In this document: in pieces, positions 35,218 to 44,459 of the stretch
How the letters are laid out: each line of letters opens with the position of its first letter
Numbering within the stretch: position 1 is the first letter of the stretch
From: an uncultured Lachnospiraceae bacterium
GTDB lineage: Bacteria; Bacillota; Clostridia; Lachnospirales; Lachnospiraceae
Direction of reading: 5' to 3'
Assembly: GCA_910579425.1 (NCBI GenBank)
Contig: CAJTVL010000007.1
Location: 23,305 to 87,304 of the forward strand
Length of the DNA: 64,000 nt
The notes under the pieces: model-generated
Databases searched by the model: none
Seen by the model: the letters and a program-made list of their open reading frames with translations, nothing else
Told to the model about the DNA's origin: nothing
Program-made: the position numbers and the translations under genes

Positions 35218-35998
35218 CGTCTTCACCTCCGCCTTCCACTGTCCTCTCGCTGGGTGCAAGGAATGATTTCAGCTTCTCTTCGATTACTCTGGGATTTTCT
35301 CCTGCCTGAATGGAAAGAAGCCCTTCTATCATAATTTCTTTTGTCATAATCTCTGTGGCATTGTTCGCCTTCAGCTTCCCTGCCACAGGAGCACAGATCC
35401 AGTTGGCAAGAAGGGAACCATACAGAGTGGTAATAAGAGCAACTGCCATGGAAGGACCGATACTGGAAGGGTCATCCATCTCATAAAGCATGTTAACAAG
35501 TCCTACCAGCGTACCGATCATACCCCAGGCAGGTCCCATGGAGCCCAAATCTTCCCAGAAAGAAATCTTATCCTTATGTCTGGATTCCGTGCTGACCAGC
35601 TCGGTTTCCATGATTCCGCGTACCAGCTCGGGATCGGTGCCGTCTACAATAAGCAAAATGCCCTTTTTCATAAATTCATCATCTAAGTTTGCCGCTGCCT
35701 CCTCCAGGGAAAGAAGTCCTTCCTTCCTGGCCACATTGGACAAGTCGATAATCTGCTGAATCATCCCCTTCACGTCCGTGGTGGGCGCTTTGAAAATCAA
35801 AAGGAAGCTTTTAAGCCCGGCTATGTACTCAGAAAGAGATCTGGATGCTAATACCGCAAAGAACGCACCGCCGAAAGTAATGATCATAGACGCTACATCT
35901 TTATATCTGCCGATATTTGCAAGAGACGCCGCATTGATACATCCGAATGCAAGCATGACAAAACAGAGAACTAAACCAAGAATCGACGCTAAATCCAC
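35210..35998 (-). CDS. motA: Stator protein MotA
   Basis: 262 residues. Four membrane helices and a large cytoplasmic loop carrying the charged residues that contact FliG. LGSMGPAWGMIGTLVGLVNML and MAVALITTLYGSLLANWI with the essential helix 3-4 residues are typical. GTG start with AAAGGTG ahead. The position between flbD and motB is common in Clostridia, whereas Bacillus keeps motAB elsewhere. Confidence 0.97.
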   Translation of the reverse strand: MDLASILGLVLCFVMLAFGCINAASLANIGRYKDVASMIITFGGAFFAVLASRSLSEYIAGLKSFLLIFKAPTTDVKGMIQQIIDLSNVARKEGLLSLEEAAANLDDEFMKKGILLIVDGTDPELVRGIMETELVSTESRHKDKISFWEDLGSMGPAWGMIGTLVGLVNMLYEMDDPSSIGPSMAVALITTLYGSLLANWICAPVAGKLKANNATEIMTKEIMIEGLLSIQAGENPRVIEEKLKSFLAPSERTVEGGGEDDG

Positions 35999-36019
35999 AA
36001 CTTTTCACCTTTTTCTGCG

Positions 36020-36205
36020 TTAATCCGCAAAAATTTCCTTTCTGTATGATTTTACAAGATTTTTCACTTCTTGTCTACCTTCTTTTACAATTAATTTCCT
36101 TCCCGTGGTAAATGCGATCACCGTATCCGGAGTTTCCTCCACAAGCTCTATCAAATCAGGATTCACTAATACTTTTGTCCCGTTTATTTTCGTCACTTCA
36201 ATCAT
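36020..36205 (-). CDS. flbD: FlbD/SwrD-family flagellar protein
   Basis: 61 residues. MIEVTKINGTKVLVNPDLIELVEETPDTVI and the following GRKLIVKE match the small FlbD family; the Bacillus homologue SwrD raises motor torque. It lies just before the stator genes here, which agrees with that role. A ~200-base structured spacer separates it from flgE. Confidence 0.92.
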   Translation of the reverse strand: MIEVTKINGTKVLVNPDLIELVEETPDTVIAFTTGRKLIVKEGRQEVKNLVKSYRKEIFAD

Positions 36206-36287
36206 AATAATATCACTTCTCTCTCTGCGTTTCCACTAAAACCAGCATATTTTTTTTATTAATTATTACCAGCTTAAAAAGTATCGC

Positions 36288-36367
36288 CCGTCAGGGCTTC
36301 TCATGTTTGAGGGAACCATCCCCCGGGATTGGTTCCCTCGATTTCACAGTATGGAAAGCCCACTGTG
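36288..36367 (-). other. Three successive hairpins between flgE and flbD
   Basis: In transcript order: CACAGT/ACTGTG around an 11-base loop (36345-36367); GAGGGAACCA/TGGTTCCCTC with further TCCC/GGGA pairing (36309-36339); GCCC-TGAC-GGGC (36288-36299), followed five bases later by a run of five T. The middle stem is strong but lacks a U-run; only the last, weak stem resembles a terminator. They may tune readthrough or mRNA processing between hook and stator genes. Function not shown. Confidence 0.6.
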
Positions 36368-36409
36368 TAATATCTTCTGTCTATTTACTTCTTCAATTAC
36401 TTTTCATCC

Positions 36410-37927
36410 TTATCGTTTCAGATTGGTGAGCTCTTCTAAGAGTGTATCGGAAACGGTAATGATTCGGCTGTTTGCCTGGAAACCTCTCTGAGTAGTAATC
36501 ATCTCCGTAAATTGCTGAGACAGGTCGACGTTACTCATTTCCAGCATACCGGAATCCATGCGGCCGCCATTCTGGGTAATATCCTCGCCCACCCCGTCGA
36601 AATCGCCGGAGTTCATGGTCGCGGAATAGAGGTTATCCCCTTCCTTTTCCAGACCGGAGGGATTGGCAAAGGTTGCCACCGCAATCTGCCCAAGAAGCCT
36701 TCTCTGACCGTTGTCATAGGAAGCGTAAATCTTCCCGTCCTTCTGCACGGTGATGCCGCTGAGATCGCCTACTTTACGCCCCTCGCCCTCGCCGTTTTCA
36801 AGGCCGGCATAGGAACTCATGGTAGATACGCCGTTCTTGTTGTAGTTGAAGGTTGCGGAGAAATCGATGTCGATGCCGTTTGCCGGGAAAATAGGCAGAC
36901 CGCCAAAGTTTAACTTGGTCGTTTCCCCTCCGCTGTCTAGCCCTGCCTCCAATCCTACATAAGAGAAAGTTCCCTCTCCTTCCACATACTGAAGAACGAT
37001 TGCATTGGTAACCGGAATTTTCTCCGGATTCGTAGCAGGATCTGCCGGTTTAGTGGAATCAAAATTCGGGTTCTTCATCATAACGTCTGATGGAACCATA
37101 TTTCCTGTACCGTCATCCTGGGGTGCCTTGATCGAATCCGTCCCCGAACCAAATGTAAATTTATCCGTTACGCCGGGAATTTCCTTTCCATCCTTATCAT
37201 ACATGATGGAATTCCCCTCTGCATCAATTATATTGTCGAGCTTCACATAAAACTGCCCTTTGTCTCCGTCGATTGCATGGACGCTTAACTTGGCGGTATA
37301 CTTATACCCCTGATTATCGAAAAATTCCAGGTTCATCACCCGTCCGTCGTCACTGTTTACATCCGTGTCATACTTGTCAATGACTCCGTCCACAGTGGCC
37401 TTTGTGGTGGCCTCCGGGGGATAGGTCATATTGGCTCCGGTCATCAGCCGCAGAGGCCCCACCGTCCCCTTCTTAATGTTCTGAGGATCCGTCGGATCCG
37501 GCTGCCAGCCCATGACATTGTAGCCGGTGCTGGTCATGGCAAGGTTTCCTTTTCCGTCAATATAGAAAGAACCGTCTCTTGTAAAGAAGTTCTCCGAGCC
37601 GTTGCTCACTACGAAGAAGGCGTCCCCGCTGATCATAATATCAAAGGGATCGTTGGTACTCTGCGCCGCGCCCTGGCTGGCTATGGCCGTTTTGATGGCG
37701 CCCGTTTTGGAACCAAGACCGATCTGCCTTGCGTTGGTGCCGCCTACCCCTGTCTGGGCGTTGGCTCCTGACGCTTTCTGGGTGGTCTGGTACATCAAAT
37801 CGCTGAATACCATGGACTGGGATTTGTATGCCGTTGTGTTTACGTTTGCAATATTGTTACCGATAACATCCATTCTTGTCTGATGTGTTCTAAGTCCCGC
37901 CACACCAGCAAATAATGATCTCATCAT
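36410..37927 (-). CDS. flgE: Flagellar hook protein FlgE
   Basis: 505 residues. N-terminal rod/hook-family motif MRSLFAGVAGLRTHQTRMDVIGNNIANVNTTAYK and C-terminal SNVDLSQQFTEMITTQRGFQANSRIITVSDTLLEEL in outline (axial-family ends). FlgE core DAFFVVSNG and FTRDGSFYIDGKGNL. Forms the extracellular hook. Two adjacent ATG codons start the frame; AGGAGG stands 10 bases before the first. The central variable domain (~150-330) is surface exposed and species-specific. Confidence 0.96.
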   Translation of the reverse strand: MMRSLFAGVAGLRTHQTRMDVIGNNIANVNTTAYKSQSMVFSDLMYQTTQKASGANAQTGVGGTNARQIGLGSKTGAIKTAIASQGAAQSTNDPFDIMISGDAFFVVSNGSENFFTRDGSFYIDGKGNLAMTSTGYNVMGWQPDPTDPQNIKKGTVGPLRLMTGANMTYPPEATTKATVDGVIDKYDTDVNSDDGRVMNLEFFDNQGYKYTAKLSVHAIDGDKGQFYVKLDNIIDAEGNSIMYDKDGKEIPGVTDKFTFGSGTDSIKAPQDDGTGNMVPSDVMMKNPNFDSTKPADPATNPEKIPVTNAIVLQYVEGEGTFSYVGLEAGLDSGGETTKLNFGGLPIFPANGIDIDFSATFNYNKNGVSTMSSYAGLENGEGEGRKVGDLSGITVQKDGKIYASYDNGQRRLLGQIAVATFANPSGLEKEGDNLYSATMNSGDFDGVGEDITQNGGRMDSGMLEMSNVDLSQQFTEMITTQRGFQANSRIITVSDTLLEELTNLKR

Positions 37928-38007
37928 AATGAAATGACCTCCTGATTCTTTCCGCCGTATCTGTTCCCTCCGTCATTCAGGAACACAAGCCCCCCTTACA
38001 GGTCCGG

Positions 38008-38406
38008 CTAAATAATTACGGCTCCGTCAATATTTGTGAATATACTTTCTGCTGTATCGCCCTGGTTCATGGCCGTCACTACCGTGCTGTTTGGAATATT
38101 CACGATAAAAGCCAACTGATCTACAATCACCAGGGATTCTCTGATTCCTTTTTGCTGCGCTTTCTGGGCCCCTTCGTTGAGTCTCTCCAGCTGAGAGCTG
38201 GTAAGTTCAATGTTCCGGTCTGCAAGCCGGCCGGCCGCATGCTTCGAAAATCTTACCTCCTCGGTTCCTTTTGCCTGGCGGCTTTCCAGAATTTCCTGAA
38301 AAGACTTTCCATCCGTGTTTATCGCCGGCACTGCGCCTTTGTTCTGCCTCAGGTATCTGTCCTGCAGCTCTTCAATTGAAAGGAATCCATTATTTTGAAT
38401 GTTCAT
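38008..38406 (-). CDS. Flagellar operon protein of the TIGR02530 type
   Basis: 132 residues, cytoplasmic. The middle holds FSKHAAGRLADRNIELTSSQLERL, and then LVIVDQLAFIVNIPNSTVVTAM, both typical of the small flagellar-operon family found between flgD and flgE in Firmicutes. Role unknown, perhaps hook assembly. It follows flgD and precedes flgE, consistent with that family. Confidence 0.85.
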   Translation of the reverse strand: MNIQNNGFLSIEELQDRYLRQNKGAVPAINTDGKSFQEILESRQAKGTEEVRFSKHAAGRLADRNIELTSSQLERLNEGAQKAQQKGIRESLVIVDQLAFIVNIPNSTVVTAMNQGDTAESIFTNIDGAVII

Positions 38407-38500
38407 AGCCCTCTCCTCCCTGACAGGTTATTAATCGCATTCTTTGAACGGATCACGGACACTTTCCGCTGCCCTAAGCCGCTTATGAAGCCGTGCTTCC

Positions 38501-39274
38501 TCAAGCTCCCTGCGCAGTTCCCGAATTTTCGCTTCCGCCCGTTCCTCCGGCCTGATCGCCTCCGCTCTCGCCGTCTCCGACGCCTTCGGTTTTGTCTCCT
38601 TCGCCCTCGCCGTCTCCTTCGCCTTCGTCCTTATCATCGCCGCCGGCCATCTCAACGAGCTCAGCCATACGCTGTACATATTTCTGCAGCTTCTTCACAT
38701 ACTCGTCGCTGATATACCCCTGCTGGTATGCCGTCATCTTGTTATAGCCATCCTGCAAAGCCTTTATTGTGTCTTTATCGGCTAAGGTCAGGTTGCTTAA
38801 GCTGGGCAGCTTATCGATTGCCTTCACGAAGGATGCCGCAAGCTCATAAGCGATCTGATAGGACTCATCGATTACCGCGTGTACATCATCTAACGAATAC
38901 AGACTTCCGTCAATGGATACATAGGCCTTGTTGTTCTCATAGGTTACATATTCTACCACGCCCTGGAATACATGAGCGTCGCCGTTTTGATCCATGGTCT
39001 GGATCTCAACCAGCTTGCCGACCATTCCGGATGCCCTGGAAAGCTCCATAGTCAATGCCATGTTCTGCATCTGCTCCACCTGGGAGAAGGTTGCGTACTG
39101 TGCAATAAATTCCGTGTTGGAGGTAGGCTCCAAGGGATCCTGGTACTTCATCTGCGCCACCAGCAGCTTCAAAAACGCATCCTTATCCAGACCGCTTTTG
39201 GACGCCTTTTTTACGGAGCTCTCGGAAGCGCTTTCCACCAGCTTGCCGTTTTCTATTACTTGTGTTACTGCCAT
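38501..39274 (-). CDS. flgD: Flagellar hook-capping protein FlgD
   Basis: 257 residues. The N-terminal FlgD signature is clear: LDKDAFLKLLVAQMKYQDPLEP, then FIAQYATFSQVEQMQNM. A domain with VVEYVTYENNKAYVSIDG follows. The last ~45 residues are a Glu/Gly/Asp repeat tail (GEGDGEGEGDKTEG), an unusual end for FlgD. Another frame stays open past the stop through this repeat region, so a sequencing or natural frameshift near the 3' end cannot be ruled out. Scaffold for hook polymerisation. Confidence 0.92.
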   Translation of the reverse strand: MAVTQVIENGKLVESASESSVKKASKSGLDKDAFLKLLVAQMKYQDPLEPTSNTEFIAQYATFSQVEQMQNMALTMELSRASGMVGKLVEIQTMDQNGDAHVFQGVVEYVTYENNKAYVSIDGSLYSLDDVHAVIDESYQIAYELAASFVKAIDKLPSLSNLTLADKDTIKALQDGYNKMTAYQQGYISDEYVKKLQKYVQRMAELVEMAGGDDKDEGEGDGEGEGDKTEGVGDGESGGDQAGGTGGSENSGTAQGA

Positions 39275-39303
39275 ATCGCTGCTCCTTTCTGCACTGTAAA
39301 ATC

Positions 39304-40719
39304 TTATGCGGTATAGTCTACTGTGTTTCCGTTTGCCTCCATCATCTTAGCGGCAAGCACATCCTCATCGCTTGCATTTTCCTCTGTAAGGCCGTTTACA
39401 TCCAGTTCGTTTAAGTTGATTCTTCTGGGTGTCTTTCTGTTGTTCTGGGAAGAAGCATTTTCTTCTCTGCCCTGTCCCTGCCAGAGATTACTCTCAAATC
39501 CGTGGCTTTCCACTGTAACCTGAACTGCTTCCACCTTGATTCCCTGCTCCCTGAAGGATTCCTGAAGAGTGGATATCTGGCTCTCCAAAGCCGCCTTCAC
39601 CGCCTCGTTCTGTACATGGAACTGGGCCGTGATTTCTCCGCCTTTAGAAGAAAGCTGGATATGTACACTGCCAAGGCTTTCAGGGTGTAACTGCATCTCA
39701 AGCTGATCTATTCCCGGCTTTAACTGGATCTTCATATAGTCCATGATCTGATCCATAATCTCCCGGGTCTGTTCGCTGAAAAAGGGAACGTTCTGTTCCA
39801 GTGAAACTTCTGCCGTGCCTGTACCGGTCTGGCCAGGCCCGTTCAGCAGAGAATCCGCGGAGCCAAAATTCTCTCCCGTTTCCTGCTTAGCGCTCTCACC
39901 GCCTTTTTGTTCCTGCCCGTCGGCATTTTCCCGGGCAACCTCCTCTTTCGTATTTGACGATACGACCTCTACGGTCTTAATGGCATTTCCGCTTTCGTCA
40001 GCCGCAAGCTTAACCGTCTCGTCGCCTGACTTTACCTCCACCGTGACCACCGGCTCCTGAATCTCCGAAACCTGTGTCTGAACCGGAAGCTCTCCGGTCT
40101 GCGTCTGGCCATAGGAATTTTTCATTCCTTCAAGCAAGCCTGCAAGCTCCTCTGGATTTAGATCCAAAGTCTCCAGCAATCCGTTTTTTACTTCTGATGC
40201 CATGTTCAGAAGATTCTGCAGCCTGCCAAAAAGGTTCTCATCCGTGAGAAGAGCCATCTGATCCTGTTCTCCCGAAAGCAGGAGTACAAGCTCTGTCAGA
40301 GCGGAGGGCTCCAGCAATGCCGCGGCGCCAAGTCCCAGCTCCTCCATGGCCCTGGCCACTTCCTCCTCGGTCACGCCCAGTTCTTCTGCCACTTCTTTTA
40401 CAATCTCTTCCCCGGCTTCCTCCAGCGCCTCCTGTCTCTGTTCCACAGTCACATCTTCCCTGACGCTCTCCTGCTTTACGCCGGTTTCCCGGGTGCTGAC
40501 CAGATCCCTGCGGTTCTTTGTCATTTCTGCCGCGGGTATCTGCATGGTCTTGCTGCTTTTGACTGCCTGCATCTGGCCTTTTGCCAGTCCGCCCTGAGTC
40601 TTACTCATGACATCTCCAAAGCTGCCCGTCTGATCCATACCGCCTGTTTTTTTAGGACTGTTATTCCCCGCTGCAAGGTTCATCAGGGACTTCACGTCCT
40701 TTACAGGTGCATTCGTCAA
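39304..40719 (-). CDS. fliK: Flagellar hook-length control protein FliK
   Basis: 471 residues. A long, low-complexity Glu/Gln-rich N-terminal ruler part and a C-terminal hook-length domain (~305-410) with LEMQLHPESLGSVHIQLSSK and FREQGIKVEAVQVTV. Measures the hook and triggers the FlhB specificity switch. TTG start with AAGGAGGG seven bases ahead. Placed directly before flgD. Confidence 0.94.
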   Translation of the reverse strand: MTNAPVKDVKSLMNLAAGNNSPKKTGGMDQTGSFGDVMSKTQGGLAKGQMQAVKSSKTMQIPAAEMTKNRRDLVSTRETGVKQESVREDVTVEQRQEALEEAGEEIVKEVAEELGVTEEEVARAMEELGLGAAALLEPSALTELVLLLSGEQDQMALLTDENLFGRLQNLLNMASEVKNGLLETLDLNPEELAGLLEGMKNSYGQTQTGELPVQTQVSEIQEPVVTVEVKSGDETVKLAADESGNAIKTVEVVSSNTKEEVARENADGQEQKGGESAKQETGENFGSADSLLNGPGQTGTGTAEVSLEQNVPFFSEQTREIMDQIMDYMKIQLKPGIDQLEMQLHPESLGSVHIQLSSKGGEITAQFHVQNEAVKAALESQISTLQESFREQGIKVEAVQVTVESHGFESNLWQGQGREENASSQNNRKTPRRINLNELDVNGLTEENASDEDVLAAKMMEANGNTVDYTA

Positions 40720-40792
40720 TTCACATCCCTCCTTTTTTGTTTTACATAATTTATATCGGCTTAAGGCGCAGGCCTTTTAAGAACCGGATCCG

Positions 40793-41677
40793 TTAAGATT
40801 CAGGATCCATTAACTTCGTGATCCTGGCAGCGATTTCAGTATCCATCGCACCAAGAATCTTCCCTCTCTGGTCTGCATCCATTACACCCAATATTCTTAC
40901 TGCCAAATCCAGATTATCCGTCATGGATTCAAAAATTGCCGCCGCCGCTTTCGGCTTCATGGCAGAATAAGCCGCCGCATAATCCTTGATTTCATCGCTT
41001 TCTTCTATTTGAGTGATCACCTGCTTATAAAGATACTCTGCCGTGGCGGGATCCATCTCCTCATAATACCTGCGGTATTCCTCTATCCCCGGCCCGTTGT
41101 CCGCATAGACCACTTCTTCATAAAATTCTGTCTTGATCCGCTGGAACTCTACCTGACTGTCCTCAAAGGTTTTCAGACGTTCCACCTCGGCCTTGAGCTG
41201 CTCCACTTCCTCGGAGCTGCTGTTTTGTGCCGACTGGGCGCGCTCAAGCTCCAGTTCAAGCTCTTTGATATAATCTACCGCTTCCTGCAGGCTTTTATAT
41301 CCTCCATAGGTCTCTTCCTCACCGCTCTCCAGGCTTTCTTCCATAGTATTGGGAAGAATTTTGTTGAGTACCGGCACATCCTTCAGAATCGGCGTGAGCA
41401 CATTACTTCCAAAGCCCCCGAAGTCAAGCTTAATAATCAGGCACAAAATCGCGACCCAGATCAAAACGATGATAAAAGTCACCAGAAAAACAGAGCCGGA
41501 ACCGGCTCCTCCGGACTCTTCCATCAGCTCCTCTTCCTGATTGGCAAGCTCTCTTGCCCTGGCTTTCGCCGCTTTGCGCTGCTCTTTTTTTTCATTTTTT
41601 AATTTTTTCTTTTCTTCCTTCAGGCGCTCTCTGTCTAACGCGGCGTCCTCCTGGTTTAATTCTCCAACCCTTGGCAT
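40793..41677 (-). CDS. MotE/YlxF-like flagellar protein with MgtE_N-type domain
   Basis: 294 residues. Highly charged cytoplasmic N-terminus (KEEKKKLKNEKKEQRK), one membrane helix (VFLVTFIIVLIWVAILCLIIKL), a coiled coil (~125-180) and a C-terminal helical domain with YSAMKPKAAAAIFESMTDNLDLAVRIL and GAMDTEIAARITKLM, the MgtE-N/FliG-like motif also present in MotE and YlxF. It occupies the fliJ-fliK gap as YlxF does. Probably a motor or export accessory factor. The 60-residue charged cytoplasmic extension is not usual. Confidence 0.8.
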   Translation of the reverse strand: MPRVGELNQEDAALDRERLKEEKKKLKNEKKEQRKAAKARARELANQEEELMEESGGAGSGSVFLVTFIIVLIWVAILCLIIKLDFGGFGSNVLTPILKDVPVLNKILPNTMEESLESGEEETYGGYKSLQEAVDYIKELELELERAQSAQNSSSEEVEQLKAEVERLKTFEDSQVEFQRIKTEFYEEVVYADNGPGIEEYRRYYEEMDPATAEYLYKQVITQIEESDEIKDYAAAYSAMKPKAAAAIFESMTDNLDLAVRILGVMDADQRGKILGAMDTEIAARITKLMDPES

Positions 41678-41735
41678 AATAACCTCCTATACGGCATCTG
41701 TCCCCAACCAGGCCGCAGAGCGTAGCATCTGTTTT

Positions 41736-42176
41736 TTACCTGTGTCCATGGGTATAGCTCACAAGCTCATCTATTTCTTTTGCCTCTTTGACATTTTCCT
41801 CGTGAAGAAATTCCTCAAAGGCCTTCTCCCTAAGTCTCTGCTGGGTTTTGCTCTCCTGCATGGCAAGCTGAAGTCTGAGCCTGGCATCCTCCAAAGCCCT
41901 TTCAGCAAGGCTCACCTGGTATCTCTGGTCAGCGATAAACTCATCCATAATCCCTACCGCATCCCGGTTTTCCATAATTTTTAAAACCTTCAGGCCATCT
42001 TTTCGCAGTATTCTTCCCTGTTCCTGATAGCCCTCTTTTCGTTCAAGCAAAAGCCGAAGCTTTTCCTCTTCCTCATCCAACCGTATCCTGGCAGAGGCAA
42101 ATTCCATCCTTGCCTGCTCCTGGATTTTTTCTTTAATGTTCAGAATGCTCTGCATCCGATATACAAATTTAGCCAT
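41736..42176 (-). CDS. fliJ: Flagellar export chaperone FliJ
   Basis: 146 residues, almost entirely coiled coil (FVYRMQSILNIKEKIQEQARMEF in outline at the N-terminus). FliJ sits in the FliI ring and couples substrate delivery to FlhA. Sequence conservation is low in this family; size, coiled-coil character and position after fliI support the call. Confidence 0.9.
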   Translation of the reverse strand: MAKFVYRMQSILNIKEKIQEQARMEFASARIRLDEEEEKLRLLLERKEGYQEQGRILRKDGLKVLKIMENRDAVGIMDEFIADQRYQVSLAERALEDARLRLQLAMQESKTQQRLREKAFEEFLHEENVKEAKEIDELVSYTHGHR

Positions 42177-42189
42177 CTATTCCTCTTAT

Positions 42190-42213
42190 GGATCGCAGCC
42201 TAGGCTGCAATCC
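42190..42213. repeat. 24-base near-perfect palindrome between fliI and fliJ
   Basis: GGATCGCAGCCT is followed directly by AGGCTGCAATCC, giving 11 of 12 matched pairs with no loop. It lies in the 54-base gap between the fliI stop and the fliJ start, and there is no U-run. It could be a protein-binding dyad or an mRNA hairpin. Confidence 0.75.
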
Positions 42214-42230
42214 CCTTCCGGTAAATGTAC

Positions 42231-43559
42231 TTACTCCGCATCCTGGTCAAAAATTTTTTTCAGGAGCTCCACTGACTCTTCAAAGGAAAATTTATCGCCC
42301 ACATCCTGTCTTAAATACGCATTGACTTCCTCTATTTTGCGGATTGCATAGTCAATTCCCGGATTGCTTCCTGATTTGTAGGCTCCGATATTGATCAAAT
42401 CTTCCGCTTCATTGTAGGTAGCAAGGACGTTTTTCAGTTTTCCTGCATAACTCTTATGGTCACGCTGGGCGATCTGGCTCATACATCTGGATATGCTCTG
42501 CAGTACATCAATAGCCGGATAGTGATCCTTGTGAGCAAGCCTGCGGTTCAGCATGATATGACCGTCCAGAATACTTCTTGCCGTATCCGTAATGGGCTCA
42601 TTGAAATCATCGCCGTCCACCAGAACCGTATAAAGACCTGTAATAGATCCTTTATCCGATCTTCCGGCCCGCTCCAAAAGCTTTGGCATTTCGGAATATA
42701 CACTGGGGGGATACCCTCTCGATACCGGCGGTTCCCCGCTGGCTAAACCGATCTCTCGCTGAGCCATGGAAAAACGGGTAAGAGAATCCATCATGAGAAG
42801 CACGTCTTTCCCCTGGTCACGGAAATATTCCGCAATAGCTGTAGCGCTCTGAGCCGCCTTCTTCCGCTCTAAGGCCGGTTTATCCGAAGTGGCGACCACC
42901 ACCACGGAACGTCTCATTCCTTCCGGCCCTAAGTCTCTCTCTATAAATTCGCGGACCTCTCTGCCCCGCTCTCCAATCAGAGCAATCACATTAATATCCG
43001 CCTTTGTATTCCTTGCAAACATTCCCATCAGCGTGGACTTGCCTACGCCGGAACCGGCAAAGATTCCGATTCTCTGCCCTTTGCCAACAGTAATAAGTCC
43101 ATCCACTGCCTTAACTCCCAGCGGAAGGACCTCGTCTATAATTTTACGGCTCATCGGATCGGGAGGCTTTGCCTCTACGGCATACTCCTCACCGGTAAGG
43201 GGTACCTGTCCCTCTATCCTTCCCAGACCGTCAAGGGTATGCCCAAGAAGTCCGCCGTCTACACGAACCTTCAAAGGAGCGCCCGTGTTTTCCACCGTAC
43301 TCCCCGGACCGATTCCCTCTACGTTCTGATAGGGCATAAGAAGTGTCTTGCCCTCCTTGAAGCCTACCACCTCTGCCAGGGAAGCTGTGGCGTCTTCCTT
43401 CATTACCGGATAGATTTTGCAAATATCACCCAGCTTTGCAGCCGGTCCGGCTGACTCAATGGTAAGGCCGACAACATTCACCACTCTGCCGCTGGTCTTA
43501 AAAAGACTTTCCCCTGTCACCTTTATGTATTTTTCGAAATTGATACTCGGTGCAATCAA
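42231..43559 (-). CDS. fliI: Flagellum-specific ATPase FliI
   Basis: 442 residues. Walker A AGSGVGKS (~169-176), Walker B LLMMDSLTRFSMAQREIGL, and the F1-beta-like signature PSVYSEMPKLLERAG. Energises loading of export substrates. TTG start: AAGGTGG lies eight bases ahead and no better start exists. FliH, its regulator, is encoded immediately upstream. Confidence 0.97.
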   Translation of the reverse strand: MIAPSINFEKYIKVTGESLFKTSGRVVNVVGLTIESAGPAAKLGDICKIYPVMKEDATASLAEVVGFKEGKTLLMPYQNVEGIGPGSTVENTGAPLKVRVDGGLLGHTLDGLGRIEGQVPLTGEEYAVEAKPPDPMSRKIIDEVLPLGVKAVDGLITVGKGQRIGIFAGSGVGKSTLMGMFARNTKADINVIALIGERGREVREFIERDLGPEGMRRSVVVVATSDKPALERKKAAQSATAIAEYFRDQGKDVLLMMDSLTRFSMAQREIGLASGEPPVSRGYPPSVYSEMPKLLERAGRSDKGSITGLYTVLVDGDDFNEPITDTARSILDGHIMLNRRLAHKDHYPAIDVLQSISRCMSQIAQRDHKSYAGKLKNVLATYNEAEDLINIGAYKSGSNPGIDYAIRKIEEVNAYLRQDVGDKFSFEESVELLKKIFDQDAE

Positions 43560-43595
43560 TTGTTATTCCACCTTCATATTGTCTTTTTGATTGTT

Positions 43596-44459
43596 TTATT
43601 TCTTATAAGAAAGAAGCCTGAGCTTTTTGCACAGCTCTTTCAGTTCTGTTTCGAGAGAACAGTCATAAACTCCTGCCTCTGTCTCAATCATACACTGAGA
43701 CTCGGAGAGGGTCATATCCGATATAATTTCCAGATTCTCAGTTGATGTCCCCGATTCCTCAAGGATGCGTTTCTTTTCTCTCATTACCTGAGGATAGTCC
43801 TTTTTCGATACATGAATTATATAACTGGAAGCACTGCCTGTTTTCTGCAGCGCGTCAATCAGTAAATTCGCCACAATCTGTCTGTAGCCGCTTAAATCTA
43901 CCTTAAAAATATGCTCATAGATACCGGTAAGTGCATCAATAAATTCCGGTTCAAGCTCATCTATCTTTTGCTGATATTCAGCCTCTAACTCCTCTCTTCT
44001 GGCCTGGCAGGCTCTCTCCATCTCCCGCACTTCTTCCATGCCCTTTTGGTAGCCTTCCTGGAACCCCTGCTCACTGGCCTCCTCCATTGCATTTCTGCGC
44101 ATGACCTCGATCTGAGCCCTTGCCTCATCCAGCATACCGGCCGCTTCTTCCTTCACCTGCGCAAGCTCTGCCCGGGCTGCTTCCAACTCTTCATCTATGG
44201 CCTCACGGGTTTCTTCCGCGGATCCTGCCTTTACGATGGCCGACTGCCCGTCAGGAGAAAGCAGGGCATCCACCATAGCCGCATTCAGGCCTGAAGTAAA
44301 TCCGTCCGAATCCTCCGGGGCATCCTCCCTTCGCTGATAGCCTTCCGCGGCCGCCTTTTTCAGCCGTGATTCCATTCTCTCATTGGAATCGATCACACGG
44401 GTGGAATCTCCTACAACCACCCATCCCGCTTTATACAGATTATTAGACCACAATCTCAT
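43596..44459 (-). CDS. fliH: Flagellar assembly protein FliH
   Basis: About 287 residues. Long central acidic coiled coil (~85-180, EELEAARAELAQVKEEAAGM in outline) and a C-terminal FliH/V-ATPase-E-like domain (VDLSGYRQIVANLLIDAL, then LEIISDMTLSESQCMIET). Binds and restrains FliI. Overlaps the fliG end by about 17 bases; GTG at 44462 is the alternative start. Confidence 0.92.
   Translation of the reverse strand: MRLWSNNLYKAGWVVVGDSTRVIDSNERMESRLKKAAAEGYQRREDAPEDSDGFTSGLNAAMVDALLSPDGQSAIVKAGSAEETREAIDEELEAARAELAQVKEEAAGMLDEARAQIEVMRRNAMEEASEQGFQEGYQKGMEEVREMERACQARREELEAEYQQKIDELEPEFIDALTGIYEHIFKVDLSGYRQIVANLLIDALQKTGSASSYIIHVSKKDYPQVMREKKRILEESGTSTENLEIISDMTLSESQCMIETEAGVYDCSLETELKELCKKLRLLSYKK

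Noticed and set aside
36206..36409. c-di-GMP riboswitch between flgE and flbD
   Set aside because: The spacer is structured, but the conserved GEMM core sequences are not present.
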